Positions 4,961-13,133 of a stretch of 24,595 nucleotides of DNA are shown one piece after another. Within the stretch, counting starts at the first letter, position 1, and every line of letters begins with the position of its first letter. The DNA is from a virus, in IMG/VR virus record IMGVR_UViG_3300020159_000391, positions 1-24,595 of that record. One strand, 5' to 3'. Both the position numbers and the translations under genes were made by a program. The notes beneath the pieces were generated by a model. The model worked only from the letters and a program-made list of their open reading frames with translations. It was not told where the DNA came from and made no database searches.

Positions 4961-7624
4961 ATGAGTTATATTGACGCACTATATGATCGTGAACACGATC
5001 GAATTCACGTGGTAGAACGCCGCAACGGCATTCGCAAATACCAAGAGTACCCAGCCAACTACGTTTTCTACTATGATGACAATCGTGGTAAATTTCGCAA
5101 CATCTTTGGCAACCCAGTGTCGCGTTTTAGTACACGCAACAACAAGGAATTTCGCAAAGAAGTTCGCATGCACTCGGGCAAACAATTGTATGAGTCAGAC
5201 ATCAATCCTATCTTTCGATGCTTGGAAGAAAACTACAAGGATCAAGATGCTCCTGAAATTCACACAGCGTTTTTCGACATTGAAGTAGACTTTCACAAGG
5301 ACAAAGGCTTCTCACCTGTAGAAGATCCGTTCAATGCAATCACTGCAATCTCAGTATACTTGAACTGGTTAGATCAATTGGTTACTCTAGCAGTACCTCC
5401 CAAGCACTTGAGCATGGAAACTGCACAAGAGCTAGTTGCCGAATTTGAAAACACTATCTTGTTTGATAAAGAAGAGGACATGCTTAAAATGTTCTTGGAT
5501 CTAATTGAAGACGCAGATGTGTTGTCAGGTTGGAACTCAGAAGGCTATGATATTCCGTACACAGTTAACCGCATCACTAGAGTGTTATCTAAAGATGATA
5601 CTCGTAAGTTTTGCTTGTGGGGACAGTTTCCTAAGAAGCGTATGTTTGAACGCTTTGGTGCAGAGCAAGAAACGTATGACTTGGTAGGCCGTGTACACAT
5701 GGACTATATGCAGTTGTATCGCAAGTACACTTATGAAGAGCGTCACAGCTATTCACTAGATGCTATTGCCGAATACGAACTAGGTGATCGCAAGACACAG
5801 TTCGAAGGCACACTTGATCAATTGTACAACCAACACTTCCGCACGTTCATTGAATACAACAGACAAGATACTGCACTGCTGGACAAGCTGGACAAGAAGT
5901 TGCGTTTCTTAGAACTTGCAAGTGAACTAGCACATGCTAACACAGTATTGTTGCAAACAACAATGGGTGCTGTGGCTGTGACTGAGCAAGCTATTATCAA
6001 CGAAGCTCATGAACGTGGCATGGTTGTACCCAATCGTCAACACCGCGATGACAGTGCAGACAATCAAGCAGCCGGGGCGTATGTTGCATATCCTAAAAAA
6101 GGTGTGCATGAATGGGTAGGCTCAGTTGACATTAACTCTTTGTATCCATCTGCGATTCGTGCAATGAACATGGGACCAGAAACTGTGGTTGCGCAGTTGC
6201 GTCCTATTATCACTGACAAATACATCAAAGACAAGATGGTCAAGAACGGTGGTAAGTTTGCTGATGCATGGGAAGGATTGTTTGGCAGTTTCGAATACGA
6301 AGCTGTTATGAAACAAGAGATTGGTACAGAGATTACTATTGACTGGCAAGACGGCAATTCTAGCACACATTCGGCTGCTGAGATTTGGTCAATTATATTT
6401 GACAGCAACCAGCCTTGGATTATGACTGCAAATGGTACTATTCTTACCTACGAGAAGAAAGGTATCATCCCTGGCTTGCTAGAGCGTTGGTACTCAGAGC
6501 GTAAGGAAATGCAAGCCAAGAAGAAAGAAGCAACCGATCCCAAAGACATTGCGTTCTGGGACAAGAGACAGCTAGTTAAGAAGATTAACTTGAACAGTTT
6601 GTACGGTGCTATTTTGAATCCAGGTTGTAGATTCTTCGACAAGCGTATTGGACAATCAACTACACTAACTGGTCGTGCAATTGCTAGACATATGGATGCA
6701 CACTTAAATGAACTTATTACAGGCGAATATGATCACCTGGGCAAGTCAGTTATCTACGGTGACACAGACTCCTGCTACTTTAGCGCATGGCCTGTGCTAG
6801 AGAAGGAAGTTAAAGAAGGCAGGATGGCCTGGTCGAAAGAAACTTGTATTCAGTTGTATGACAACCTTGCTGAACAAGTCAACGAAAGTTTCCCGGGCTT
6901 TATGGAACGTGCGTTTCACTGCCCGAGAGATATGGGATCACTTATCAAGTGTGGTCGTGAAACTGTAGCAGATCGAGGTTTGTTCATTACCAAGAAGCGT
7001 TATGCAGTTAATGCCATTGACGTCGAAGGCAAACGCTATGATGTTGACGGTAAGATTGGTAAAACAAAAGCCACAGGCCTAGACCTAAAGCGTAGTGACA
7101 CACCCAAGGTTATTCAGGACTTCTTGTTAGAAATTCTAAATAAACTACTAGCAGGTGCTGGCAAGGATGAAATCGTGGAACGTATACGCGAATTCAAGTA
7201 TGAGTTCAAAGAGCGTCCAGGTTGGGAGAAAGGTTCACCCAAGCGTGTTAACAACTTGACCATGTACGGTGCCAAGGAAGTAAAAGAAGGCAAAGCCAAC
7301 ATGCCTGGGCATGTTAGAGCAGCACTGAACTGGAACAACTTAAGACGCATGAACGGCGACAACTACTCTATGCAAATTGTAGACGGTATGAAAACTATTG
7401 TTTGTAAACTAAAACCCAACGCATTGGGATGGACATCAATTGGCTATCCTACTGATGAGAAGCGTTTGCCGCAGTGGTTTGTTGAATTGCCGTTTGACGA
7501 CAGCTTGATGGAAGCCACAGTAGTTGATGGTAAAGTTGATAACTTGCTCGGTGTGTTAGATTGGGATTTAGCCAGTGCTACTAACACAGAAAACACATTT
7601 ACATCATTGTTTGCATTTGAATGA
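4961..7624 (+). CDS. 43: Family B DNA polymerase, T4 gp43-like
   Basis: Replicative DNA polymerase with 3'-5' proofreading exonuclease, 887 aa, close to the 898 aa of T4 gp43, so complete. Exonuclease motifs: Exo I FFDIEVDF (D106, E108), Exo II LSGWNSEGYDIPY (D197), Exo III YNRQD (Y299, D303). Polymerase motifs: A SVDINSLYPSAIR (D390, 388-400), B KKINLNSLYGAILN (540-553) and C VIYGDTDSCY (598-606). All catalytic residues are present, with no intein, split or frameshift. The C-terminus ends TSLFAFE, which resembles the hydrophobic tail by which T4 gp43 binds its clamp; a clamp gene follows 1 kb downstream. The start at 4961 has GGAG 3 bp before it. The stop overlaps the next ATG by 4 nt. Confidence 0.97.
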   Translation: MSYIDALYDREHDRIHVVERRNGIRKYQEYPANYVFYYDDNRGKFRNIFGNPVSRFSTRNNKEFRKEVRMHSGKQLYESDINPIFRCLEENYKDQDAPEIHTAFFDIEVDFHKDKGFSPVEDPFNAITAISVYLNWLDQLVTLAVPPKHLSMETAQELVAEFENTILFDKEEDMLKMFLDLIEDADVLSGWNSEGYDIPYTVNRITRVLSKDDTRKFCLWGQFPKKRMFERFGAEQETYDLVGRVHMDYMQLYRKYTYEERHSYSLDAIAEYELGDRKTQFEGTLDQLYNQHFRTFIEYNRQDTALLDKLDKKLRFLELASELAHANTVLLQTTMGAVAVTEQAIINEAHERGMVVPNRQHRDDSADNQAAGAYVAYPKKGVHEWVGSVDINSLYPSAIRAMNMGPETVVAQLRPIITDKYIKDKMVKNGGKFADAWEGLFGSFEYEAVMKQEIGTEITIDWQDGNSSTHSAAEIWSIIFDSNQPWIMTANGTILTYEKKGIIPGLLERWYSERKEMQAKKKEATDPKDIAFWDKRQLVKKINLNSLYGAILNPGCRFFDKRIGQSTTLTGRAIARHMDAHLNELITGEYDHLGKSVIYGDTDSCYFSAWPVLEKEVKEGRMAWSKETCIQLYDNLAEQVNESFPGFMERAFHCPRDMGSLIKCGRETVADRGLFITKKRYAVNAIDVEGKRYDVDGKIGKTKATGLDLKRSDTPKVIQDFLLEILNKLLAGAGKDEIVERIREFKYEFKERPGWEKGSPKRVNNLTMYGAKEVKEGKANMPGHVRAALNWNNLRRMNGDNYSMQIVDGMKTIVCKLKPNALGWTSIGYPTDEKRLPQWFVELPFDDSLMEATVVDGKVDNLLGVLDWDLASATNTENTFTSLFAFE

Positions 7625-8562
7625 AACTTAGTGAACTTGTAGCTTATCGCAATAGACTTGACGGGCTTGGTATTGATGAAATACACAACCAAGCCCGCCA
7701 TCAGCTGGATGCAGTGCGCCACATAGTAAGCGAACATCACATTCAACTTGGCGGTTATAGTGGCAATCTCAATGAGAAATTTAGCTCTGTAACAGATTCG
7801 TTCAATCAGTTTTCTGGCGTGCTAACTGAACTCAAACAAGAGCTTGATATACTCATTGCTGAACAACAGGGTTCTTATTTTGCTGAAAGCACCAGACTGT
7901 TTGAGCAAGAAATGTGTTGGGACACCACTGATTACATATTGAATCGACGAATGCACATTGACGAGGATAGTAATATTATTATGCTCAGTCGATTACGCAG
8001 TTACACTGATTGGCGTGTACCTGGTATGATTATTCGTCCCGGGACAGAATCCTTTATTGAACACCTAGTGCCGCTTGATCCGCTGTACATTGTAGACACA
8101 CACAAAGACTTGATTACTCCTTGTATGAACAAGTTTGGTGAGGCATACCGAGCTAGGCTTCGCCCGTATGTGATTACTGAAGACACTGGTCCAATACTTG
8201 ACCAACTGCCTATAGGACAGTTCGGAATGGTATTTGCTTATAACTTTTTTAACTATCGCCCGATAGAATTAATTGAAAAATACTTGAAAGAAGTATTTCA
8301 TAGACTCCGACCAGGAGGAGTGTTTATCATGACATACAATGACTGCGATCAAGCACACGGTGTAGCACTAGCCGAATCTAGCTTTATGTGCTACACACCT
8401 GGTTTACGAATTCAAAACTTAGCCGAACAAGCTGGGTTTGAAATAATATTTCGCCACACTGGATTGGGCGATCTAACTTGGGTAGAACTACAAAGGCCAG
8501 GCGATATAACTTCCTTACGGGGCGGACAACCGTTGGCCAAAATAGTTGCAAAACCTAAATAA
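7621..8562 (+). CDS. Putative SAM-dependent methyltransferase with N-terminal helical region
   Basis: A 313-aa protein. Residues 1-95 are predicted helical with coiled-coil character (LTELKQELDILIAEQQ around 68-83). The rest looks like a divergent class I methyltransferase: PLYIVDTHKDLI (154-165) as the strand ending in an acidic residue, FGMVFAYNFFNY (201-212) in motif IV position, LRPGGVFIMTYNDCD (229-243), typical of the strand after the catalytic motif, and NLAEQAGFEI (266-275). The glycine-rich motif I is not clear, so SAM binding needs support. It overlaps the polymerase gene by ATGA and its 3' end carries the clamp promoter. Its place between polymerase and clamp suggests expression with replication. 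Possible targets are DNA, protein or a small molecule. Confidence 0.65.
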   Translation: MKLSELVAYRNRLDGLGIDEIHNQARHQLDAVRHIVSEHHIQLGGYSGNLNEKFSSVTDSFNQFSGVLTELKQELDILIAEQQGSYFAESTRLFEQEMCWDTTDYILNRRMHIDEDSNIIMLSRLRSYTDWRVPGMIIRPGTESFIEHLVPLDPLYIVDTHKDLITPCMNKFGEAYRARLRPYVITEDTGPILDQLPIGQFGMVFAYNFFNYRPIELIEKYLKEVFHRLRPGGVFIMTYNDCDQAHGVALAESSFMCYTPGLRIQNLAEQAGFEIIFRHTGLGDLTWVELQRPGDITSLRGGQPLAKIVAKPK

Positions 8563-8574
8563 ATCCTGTATACT
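8546..8574 (+). promoter_or_regulatory. Sigma70-like promoter for the sliding clamp operon
   Basis: TTGCAA (8546-8551), a 17-bp spacer, then TATACT (8569-8574). The promoter begins inside the 3' end of the methyltransferase-like gene. The predicted leader is about 16 nt and carries TAGGAGAAC. The spacer contains CTAAATA (8555-8561), a late-like box, so early and late use of the same site is possible. Confidence 0.65.
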
Positions 8575-8596
8575 TAACAAACTTAGGAGAACTGAA

Positions 8597-9319
8597 ATGA
8601 GAGATTGTCTTTTAGACTTAGTAGAACACACATATGATCTTGGCTGTATTGACTTGATCAAGATCACTGGCGATGATGCCAGTACACAAGTTAGTGGCTT
8701 GGCAGAAGATTTGAGCGTGGTAGTCCAGGCTGAATTCAATAACCCAGTGGCTGACTTTGTTGGCACATTTGGTATGCCAAACTTGGGCAAGCTCAAGACA
8801 TTGCTTAACTTGCAAGAATATCGCGAGGATGCTAAACTTGCAATCACACGCCGTACAACCGGCGAGCCAGACGGCATCAACTTTGAAAACAAAACAGGTG
8901 ACTTTAAAAACAACTATCGTTTCATGGCAAGTGAAATTGTCAACGACAAGTTGAAAACTGCAAAGTTCAAAGGTGTTAACTGGCACATTGAATTTGAACC
9001 CACTGTAGCAAGCATCATGCGTTTGAAGATGCAGATGAGTGCCAACGCAGAAGAAGCAAACTTCCAGGCAAAGACTGAAAATGGTGACTTAAAGTTCTTC
9101 TTTGGTGACCATAGCTCACATGCTGGTAACTTTGTTTTCCACCCAGGTGTTAACGGTTCCTTGAAGCGTACATGGAGCTGGCCTGCTTCACAAGTGTCTA
9201 GCATCTTGAGCTTGACTGGTAACAAAACATTCAAGATCAGTGATGATGGCGCCGCACAAATTACAGTAGATTCTGGTCTTGCTGTTTACAACTACATCTT
9301 ACCAGCACAAAGCAAGTAA
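8597..9319 (+). CDS. 45: DNA polymerase sliding clamp, T4 gp45-like
   Basis: 240 aa, close to the 228 aa of T4 gp45. The start at 8597 is set by TAGGAGAAC upstream; the in-frame ATG at 8546 lies in the promoter and upstream gene. The sequence shows the clamp pattern of two repeated beta-rich halves with short helices: VVVQAEFNNPVADFVGTFGM with LGKLKTLLNLQEY in the first half, and GNFVFHPGVNGSLKRTWSWP with VSSILSL and a final strand set ending AVYNYILPAQSK in the second. In T4, gp45 is a trimeric ring that tethers the polymerase and also activates late transcription with gp33 and gp55. It starts an operon with dpdA, the 172-aa gene and the radical SAM gene; its TAA overlaps the ATG of dpdA by one base. 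Confidence 0.88.
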   Translation: MRDCLLDLVEHTYDLGCIDLIKITGDDASTQVSGLAEDLSVVVQAEFNNPVADFVGTFGMPNLGKLKTLLNLQEYREDAKLAITRRTTGEPDGINFENKTGDFKNNYRFMASEIVNDKLKTAKFKGVNWHIEFEPTVASIMRLKMQMSANAEEANFQAKTENGDLKFFFGDHSSHAGNFVFHPGVNGSLKRTWSWPASQVSSILSLTGNKTFKISDDGAAQITVDSGLAVYNYILPAQSK

Positions 9320-10947
9320 TGACCGAGCCAGTTCAAGACAATCTCACAGCCAAGCAGAATGACTATGCGGTCTTTCTGCCTGCGATTTCTGGATTCTACG
9401 CTACGTTTGTGGGCAAGCAAAGGAATGAGCATTATGTCGATCCGAATAGATTTCCTAAAGGCCTTACGGACATGGAACAGCTTAACTGGCTCAACTCCAC
9501 CAAAGCGTTATTCCCTTATAAGTGGAGCCTATACTCAGGTGGACATGCTAACTTGGATCTTTCAAAGCAAGATTGGTCCGAAGACATGGTTCGAAACAGA
9601 GAGCCAGGCACCTTTGTGTTGGGCGACTCAGGAGGTTTCCAGATCGCTAAAGGCTTGTGGGAAGGTGATTGGAAAGCCAACTCTGGTTGCCCTAAGGCTC
9701 AAAAGAAACGTGAGCTTATCTTGAACTGGCTAGACAATGTGTCTGACTACGGCATGATCTTGGATATTCCAACATGGGTCATTCATGATAAAAAGGCCTC
9801 AGCAGCCTGTCAAATTACTACACTACAAGAAGCAGTTGATGCTACCAAGTTCAATAACAACTACTTTATGCAACATCGCAAAGGTGTTGCTAATGGTGGC
9901 GCCAAGTTCTTGAACGTTCTACAAGGTGACAATCATACGTCAGCTGAAGCATGGTATCAGGAAATGAAAGACTTCTGCGATCCTGCAAAGTACCCAGACA
10001 CACACTTTGACGGTTGGTCAATGGGTGGTCAGAACATGTGTGATGTACACTTGGTATTAAAACGCCTTGTTGCACTACGGTACGACAACTTGTTACAAGA
10101 GGGCAAGCACGATTGGATGCACTTCTTGGGCACAAGTAAATTAGAGTGGGCAGTATTGCTCACTGTTATTCAGCGAGCTGTAAGAAAATATGTCAACCCT
10201 GCTTTTACTATTAGTTTTGATTGCGCTAGTCCATTCCTTGCAACGGCGAACGGGCAAGTCTATTTTGAAAACGTTTTTGAGCACAATTCAAAGTGGAGCT
10301 ACCGAATGGCGCCATCAGCAGACGATAAAAAATACTCTACCGACACAAGACCCTGGGCGCAAGGAGTAGTAACAGACGGAGTCTATCCTCGCTGGCAAGA
10401 TTCACCTATAAGCTCAATGCTCACAATGAAAGATATCTGTATCTACAAAGCTGGCACACCAAAGCCTGGTGTTGTGCTTACAGAAGAAAACTTCCGTGAT
10501 CCTGAGTTGTACGATGTATTACCAGATGTAAACAAGAACGGTAAGTGGGGAAAGACATCATGGGATAGCTTCTCTTATGCATTGTTAATGGGCCATAATG
10601 TTTACCTGCACTTAACTGCTGTACAAGAAGCTAACAGACGTTTTGATGCAGGCGAACATCCTGCAATGATGCGTCGATCAGGCGGAGACTATGCTAAGTT
10701 TGAAGATATTGTAGAAGCCATTTTTGCAGCACCAGATAGAGAAACTGCTGACGCTATTATTGAAACCTATGATTCATACTGGATGGAGATTGTAGGCACA
10801 CGCGGATTCAAAGGTAAGAAAACCAAAAACGCTCGTACCCAATTTAACGCATTGTTTGATTTTGAAGAACCCGAGGTTGCGGGCATTGCAGATGATAGTG
10901 TACAATTAGACTCAACAGCATTAGATATTTTAGAGGATTCTCAATGA
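9319..10947 (+). CDS. dpdA: DpdA-like DNA guanine transglycosylase (TGT superfamily)
   Basis: 542 aa with the TIM-barrel motifs of tRNA-guanine transglycosylases in order: LGDSGGFQI (101-109, matching SDSGGFQ with the pocket Asp D103), LDIPT (148-152), NVLQGD (199-204, matching VQGG), DGWSMGG (231-237, matching the GGL loop), HFLGTSK (268-274) and SFDCASPF (299-306, with D301 in the position of the TGT nucleophile). The CxCxxC zinc site of bacterial tRNA TGT is not seen, and the C-terminus is longer and acidic. DpdA proteins exchange guanine in DNA for 7-deazaguanine derivatives. With folE, queD and queE in the same window, a DNA target is much more likely than tRNA. It is joined to the clamp gene by TAATG and to the next gene by ATGA. 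The exact DpdA subfamily cannot be set by eye. Confidence 0.85.
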   Translation: MTEPVQDNLTAKQNDYAVFLPAISGFYATFVGKQRNEHYVDPNRFPKGLTDMEQLNWLNSTKALFPYKWSLYSGGHANLDLSKQDWSEDMVRNREPGTFVLGDSGGFQIAKGLWEGDWKANSGCPKAQKKRELILNWLDNVSDYGMILDIPTWVIHDKKASAACQITTLQEAVDATKFNNNYFMQHRKGVANGGAKFLNVLQGDNHTSAEAWYQEMKDFCDPAKYPDTHFDGWSMGGQNMCDVHLVLKRLVALRYDNLLQEGKHDWMHFLGTSKLEWAVLLTVIQRAVRKYVNPAFTISFDCASPFLATANGQVYFENVFEHNSKWSYRMAPSADDKKYSTDTRPWAQGVVTDGVYPRWQDSPISSMLTMKDICIYKAGTPKPGVVLTEENFRDPELYDVLPDVNKNGKWGKTSWDSFSYALLMGHNVYLHLTAVQEANRRFDAGEHPAMMRRSGGDYAKFEDIVEAIFAAPDRETADAIIETYDSYWMEIVGTRGFKGKKTKNARTQFNALFDFEEPEVAGIADDSVQLDSTALDILEDSQ

Positions 10948-11462
10948 TTAGAGAAGGTCACAACAACGTTAATTTTTTCTTTGGTACAGAAGTAGAACAT
11001 ACTCCTGCGTTTGGGAAGCAAACATTATTTGTTGTAGGTGTACAACCAGTAGGTGAAATTGCACATCACTTTGATATGAACCCCCGCGGTGTTGAGCACA
11101 TCTACTTTGGTGCTAACATGAGTTTTCCTAATCTCAAAGTCAACGATGTACTACGTTGGACAGAATGGGAATTGATGATCAAGTTCTTCTTGGACAAAGG
11201 TTATCTGTGTACACTAGATATTGACAGCCACTGTGTAGAAGGTCTTGCAGAATCTGGTCTATGTGAGTATAATAACTTTATTCCTATGATCTCTGTTAAA
11301 CTGCCTTATATCCAACAGTTAGGTTATAACGCTACGGTCAAGATTGACGACAAGGATTTTGAAGCAACCAATCCTGGTGTGTGGTGCCATAGCTTACATG
11401 AATTACAAAATCGTAATAACTTTACTGACTGGTCCAAATACACTAACGATAGCGTATTATAA
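10944..11462 (+). CDS. Unknown 172-aa protein encoded with DpdA
   Basis: The protein is soluble and alpha/beta with hydrophobic strands: LFVVGVQPVGEI (28-39), HIYFGANMSFPNL and YLCTLDIDSHCVEGL, then FIPMISVKLPYIQQLGYNATVKIDDKDF, and an ending rich in Trp, His and Asn. It has three Cys but no metal motif, and no signal peptide. I do not recognise it. The TLDID strand and the ISVKLPY strand would fit half of a TIM barrel, so distant kinship to QueE or other barrel enzymes can be considered but not shown. The ATG overlaps the dpdA stop by 4 nt and the TAA overlaps the radical SAM start by one base. Such tight coupling makes a role in the same DNA modification step plausible. Confidence 0.8.
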   Translation: MIREGHNNVNFFFGTEVEHTPAFGKQTLFVVGVQPVGEIAHHFDMNPRGVEHIYFGANMSFPNLKVNDVLRWTEWELMIKFFLDKGYLCTLDIDSHCVEGLAESGLCEYNNFIPMISVKLPYIQQLGYNATVKIDDKDFEATNPGVWCHSLHELQNRNNFTDWSKYTNDSVL

Positions 11463-12664
11463 TGACTGAGAACGAGTACTATAATAACAGTGCATTTTGT
11501 CCTTTGCCATGGGGTTCGATCTATGTTGAAACTGATGGTAGAGTAGACAACTGTTGCATTTCTCGCAACAATTTAGGCAACTTACATCAGACCAAGTTGA
11601 AAGATATTATTTCTGGATCTCGTAACATTCAGATCAAGCAAGAGATGTTAGCAGGTAAACGTGCAGGCGGTTGTACAAATTGCTACGCACCGCAAGACGA
11701 CCTAACTGATCGTACATATTTGAGAAATAGTCAATTACGAGCTTTTCAAGACTGGGAGTCTGACCGCACATTGTTTGATGATGTTGACAATTTTAGATTG
11801 AGCTATGCTGATTTGCGATTCAGAAATACTTGTAACTATGGCTGTGTGTATTGCAGTCCAACATTGAGTTCAACTATTGCTAGCGAGCTCAAACAGTTTG
11901 TGAGTATTGATGAATCAGCAGTTGCTGATGTTACTAAATATTTTATTGACAATGCTGCCACGATCAAGAAGATTTACATGGCAGGTGGTGAGCCAATGTT
12001 GATCAAAGAGAATCAAGCAATCTTAGAAAAGCTGTTGGAAGTTAATCCAGACTGCCAATTTATGGTTAACACTAACCTAAGTATGATTCGTAACAATCGA
12101 GTCTTTGACTTGCTAACAAAGTTTGCAAATGTAGAGTGGTTGATTAGTGTTGACGATATGGGCGACAAATACAACTACATTCGTTACCCAGGTAACTGGG
12201 AACAATTTGTAGATAATCTTGACTATCTAACAGGTGGCATACCTAGACTAGGTACAGTTTTAAAAACAATACCTAATACTCACGTGGTAAAGTTTAACAT
12301 GGTTTACCTAGCATTAAACGCCAAGTCAATTTTTGACTGTGTAGATTTTTTGTTAGAAAACAAGTATGCACAAACGCCAGAGCACATAAACATAGCATAT
12401 GTTAATAACGGACATCAGTTCGCATGGTGTGACCCTAGAGTACTGCCAAACTCCTATCTTGATGAAGTTCGCGCATTGATCGATGCAAGAAAACCAACTG
12501 GGTCTCGGTTAGACAATGATATACGCTATATTAGAGAATGTCTAGACATAGTAGTAGACAAAGATCCCAAAGACAATTTACTTTCACATCTTAAAACTTT
12601 GGACAAACGCAGAAAAATAGATAGCCAAAAAGTATTTTTAGACATATATGCCAGTAGACAATAA
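11462..12664 (+). CDS. Twitch-type radical SAM protein
   Basis: 400 aa. The core has the canonical [4Fe-4S] motif C124-NYG-C128-VY-C131, then AGGEP (174-178), the glycine/Glu segment that binds SAM, and NTNLS at the next strand. Ahead of the core, residues 10-75 hold a second Cys set: FCPLPWGSIYVETDGRV (C13), NCC (C31, C32) and GGCTNC (C71, C74). This is the layout of twitch/SPASM auxiliary cluster domains, placed N-terminally. Such proteins are recurrent in marine T4-like phages with no settled substrate; relatives carry out difficult C-H chemistry on peptides or small molecules. It is the last gene of the clamp-dpdA operon, which hints at a modified nucleobase or a protein partner as substrate, but a peptide substrate is equally possible. 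Confidence 0.85.
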   Translation: MTENEYYNNSAFCPLPWGSIYVETDGRVDNCCISRNNLGNLHQTKLKDIISGSRNIQIKQEMLAGKRAGGCTNCYAPQDDLTDRTYLRNSQLRAFQDWESDRTLFDDVDNFRLSYADLRFRNTCNYGCVYCSPTLSSTIASELKQFVSIDESAVADVTKYFIDNAATIKKIYMAGGEPMLIKENQAILEKLLEVNPDCQFMVNTNLSMIRNNRVFDLLTKFANVEWLISVDDMGDKYNYIRYPGNWEQFVDNLDYLTGGIPRLGTVLKTIPNTHVVKFNMVYLALNAKSIFDCVDFLLENKYAQTPEHINIAYVNNGHQFAWCDPRVLPNSYLDEVRALIDARKPTGSRLDNDIRYIRECLDIVVDKDPKDNLLSHLKTLDKRRKIDSQKVFLDIYASRQ

Positions 12665-12683
12665 ACAATATATCTGTTATACT
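12655..12683 (+). promoter_or_regulatory. Sigma70-like promoter with extended -10 for the T-fold gene
   Basis: TAGACA (12655-12660), a 17-bp spacer, then TATACT (12678-12683) with TGT directly upstream (extended -10, TGn). It overlaps the end of the radical SAM gene. The predicted leader is about 16 nt with ACGAGAAT as a weak ribosome binding site. Confidence 0.65.
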
Positions 12684-12705
12684 ATACTAACCTTACGAGA
12701 ATCAC

Positions 12706-13128
12706 ATGAATCAAACACAACGAGAAACAATTGAACGAGTTAAACAACATGCAGAACGAAAAATCTGGGTTACCTTCCGCAAAGAAGGAATCCACAAATA
12801 CCCGGCGGCAGCAACTGATCCTGCTCTGGCAACCGGTGATGAATACGATGTTAGTTTTCTTGGCGTGCCTCATCGTCATATATTCCATTTTCGAGTCTGG
12901 ATCGACGTATTACACAATGACCGAGACATTGAGTTTATTCAATTCAAACGTTGGTTGGAAAAGTTGTATACCACTGGTACCCTGGCACTGGATTACAAAA
13001 GTTGCGAAATGATGAGCGATGATTTGTATCTACAAATTTCTCAAAAGTATCCCGATCGTGAGGTCTGGATTGAGGTCTCCGAAGACGGCGAAAACGGAGC
13101 TCTTATTAAGTATGAAATCAATAACTAA
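12706..13128 (+). CDS. Divergent QueD/PTPS-like T-fold protein
   Basis: 140 aa. I read it as a distant member of the 6-pyruvoyl-tetrahydropterin synthase/QueD fold. Comparing with E. coli QueD from memory: FRKEGIHKYPAA (H30) fits the AAHRLP segment; GVPHRHIFHFRVWIDV (H56, H58) fits LHGHSF; DIEFIQFKRWLEKLY fits the IDFAELK helix; and WIEVSEDGENGALIKYE fits the final VMVKETCTAGCIYRG, with E126 in place of the substrate-binding Glu. All three zinc His are therefore present. No Cys precedes H56, so the catalytic Cys of QueD is missing and the activity must differ if the fold is right. It has its own promoter and lies between the dpdA operon and the ANL gene. Alternatives are another T-fold enzyme or a non-enzymatic binding protein. 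Confidence 0.6.
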   Translation: MNQTQRETIERVKQHAERKIWVTFRKEGIHKYPAAATDPALATGDEYDVSFLGVPHRHIFHFRVWIDVLHNDRDIEFIQFKRWLEKLYTTGTLALDYKSCEMMSDDLYLQISQKYPDREVWIEVSEDGENGALIKYEINN

Positions 13129-13133
13129 ATTCT

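Noticed and set aside
6064-6408. Antisense reading frames inside the polymerase gene (several of 60-114 aa)
   Set aside because: They lie wholly within a certain gene, have no ribosome binding sites or motifs and read as shadows of its codon pattern.
8515-8986. Minus-strand ORFs over the clamp gene
   Set aside because: Cys/Ser-rich compositional shadows opposite a well-supported gene with promoter and ribosome binding site.
12731-13012. 93-aa ORF in another frame of the T-fold gene
   Set aside because: The 12706-13128 frame starts behind a promoter and shows the T-fold motifs; the alternative has no support.
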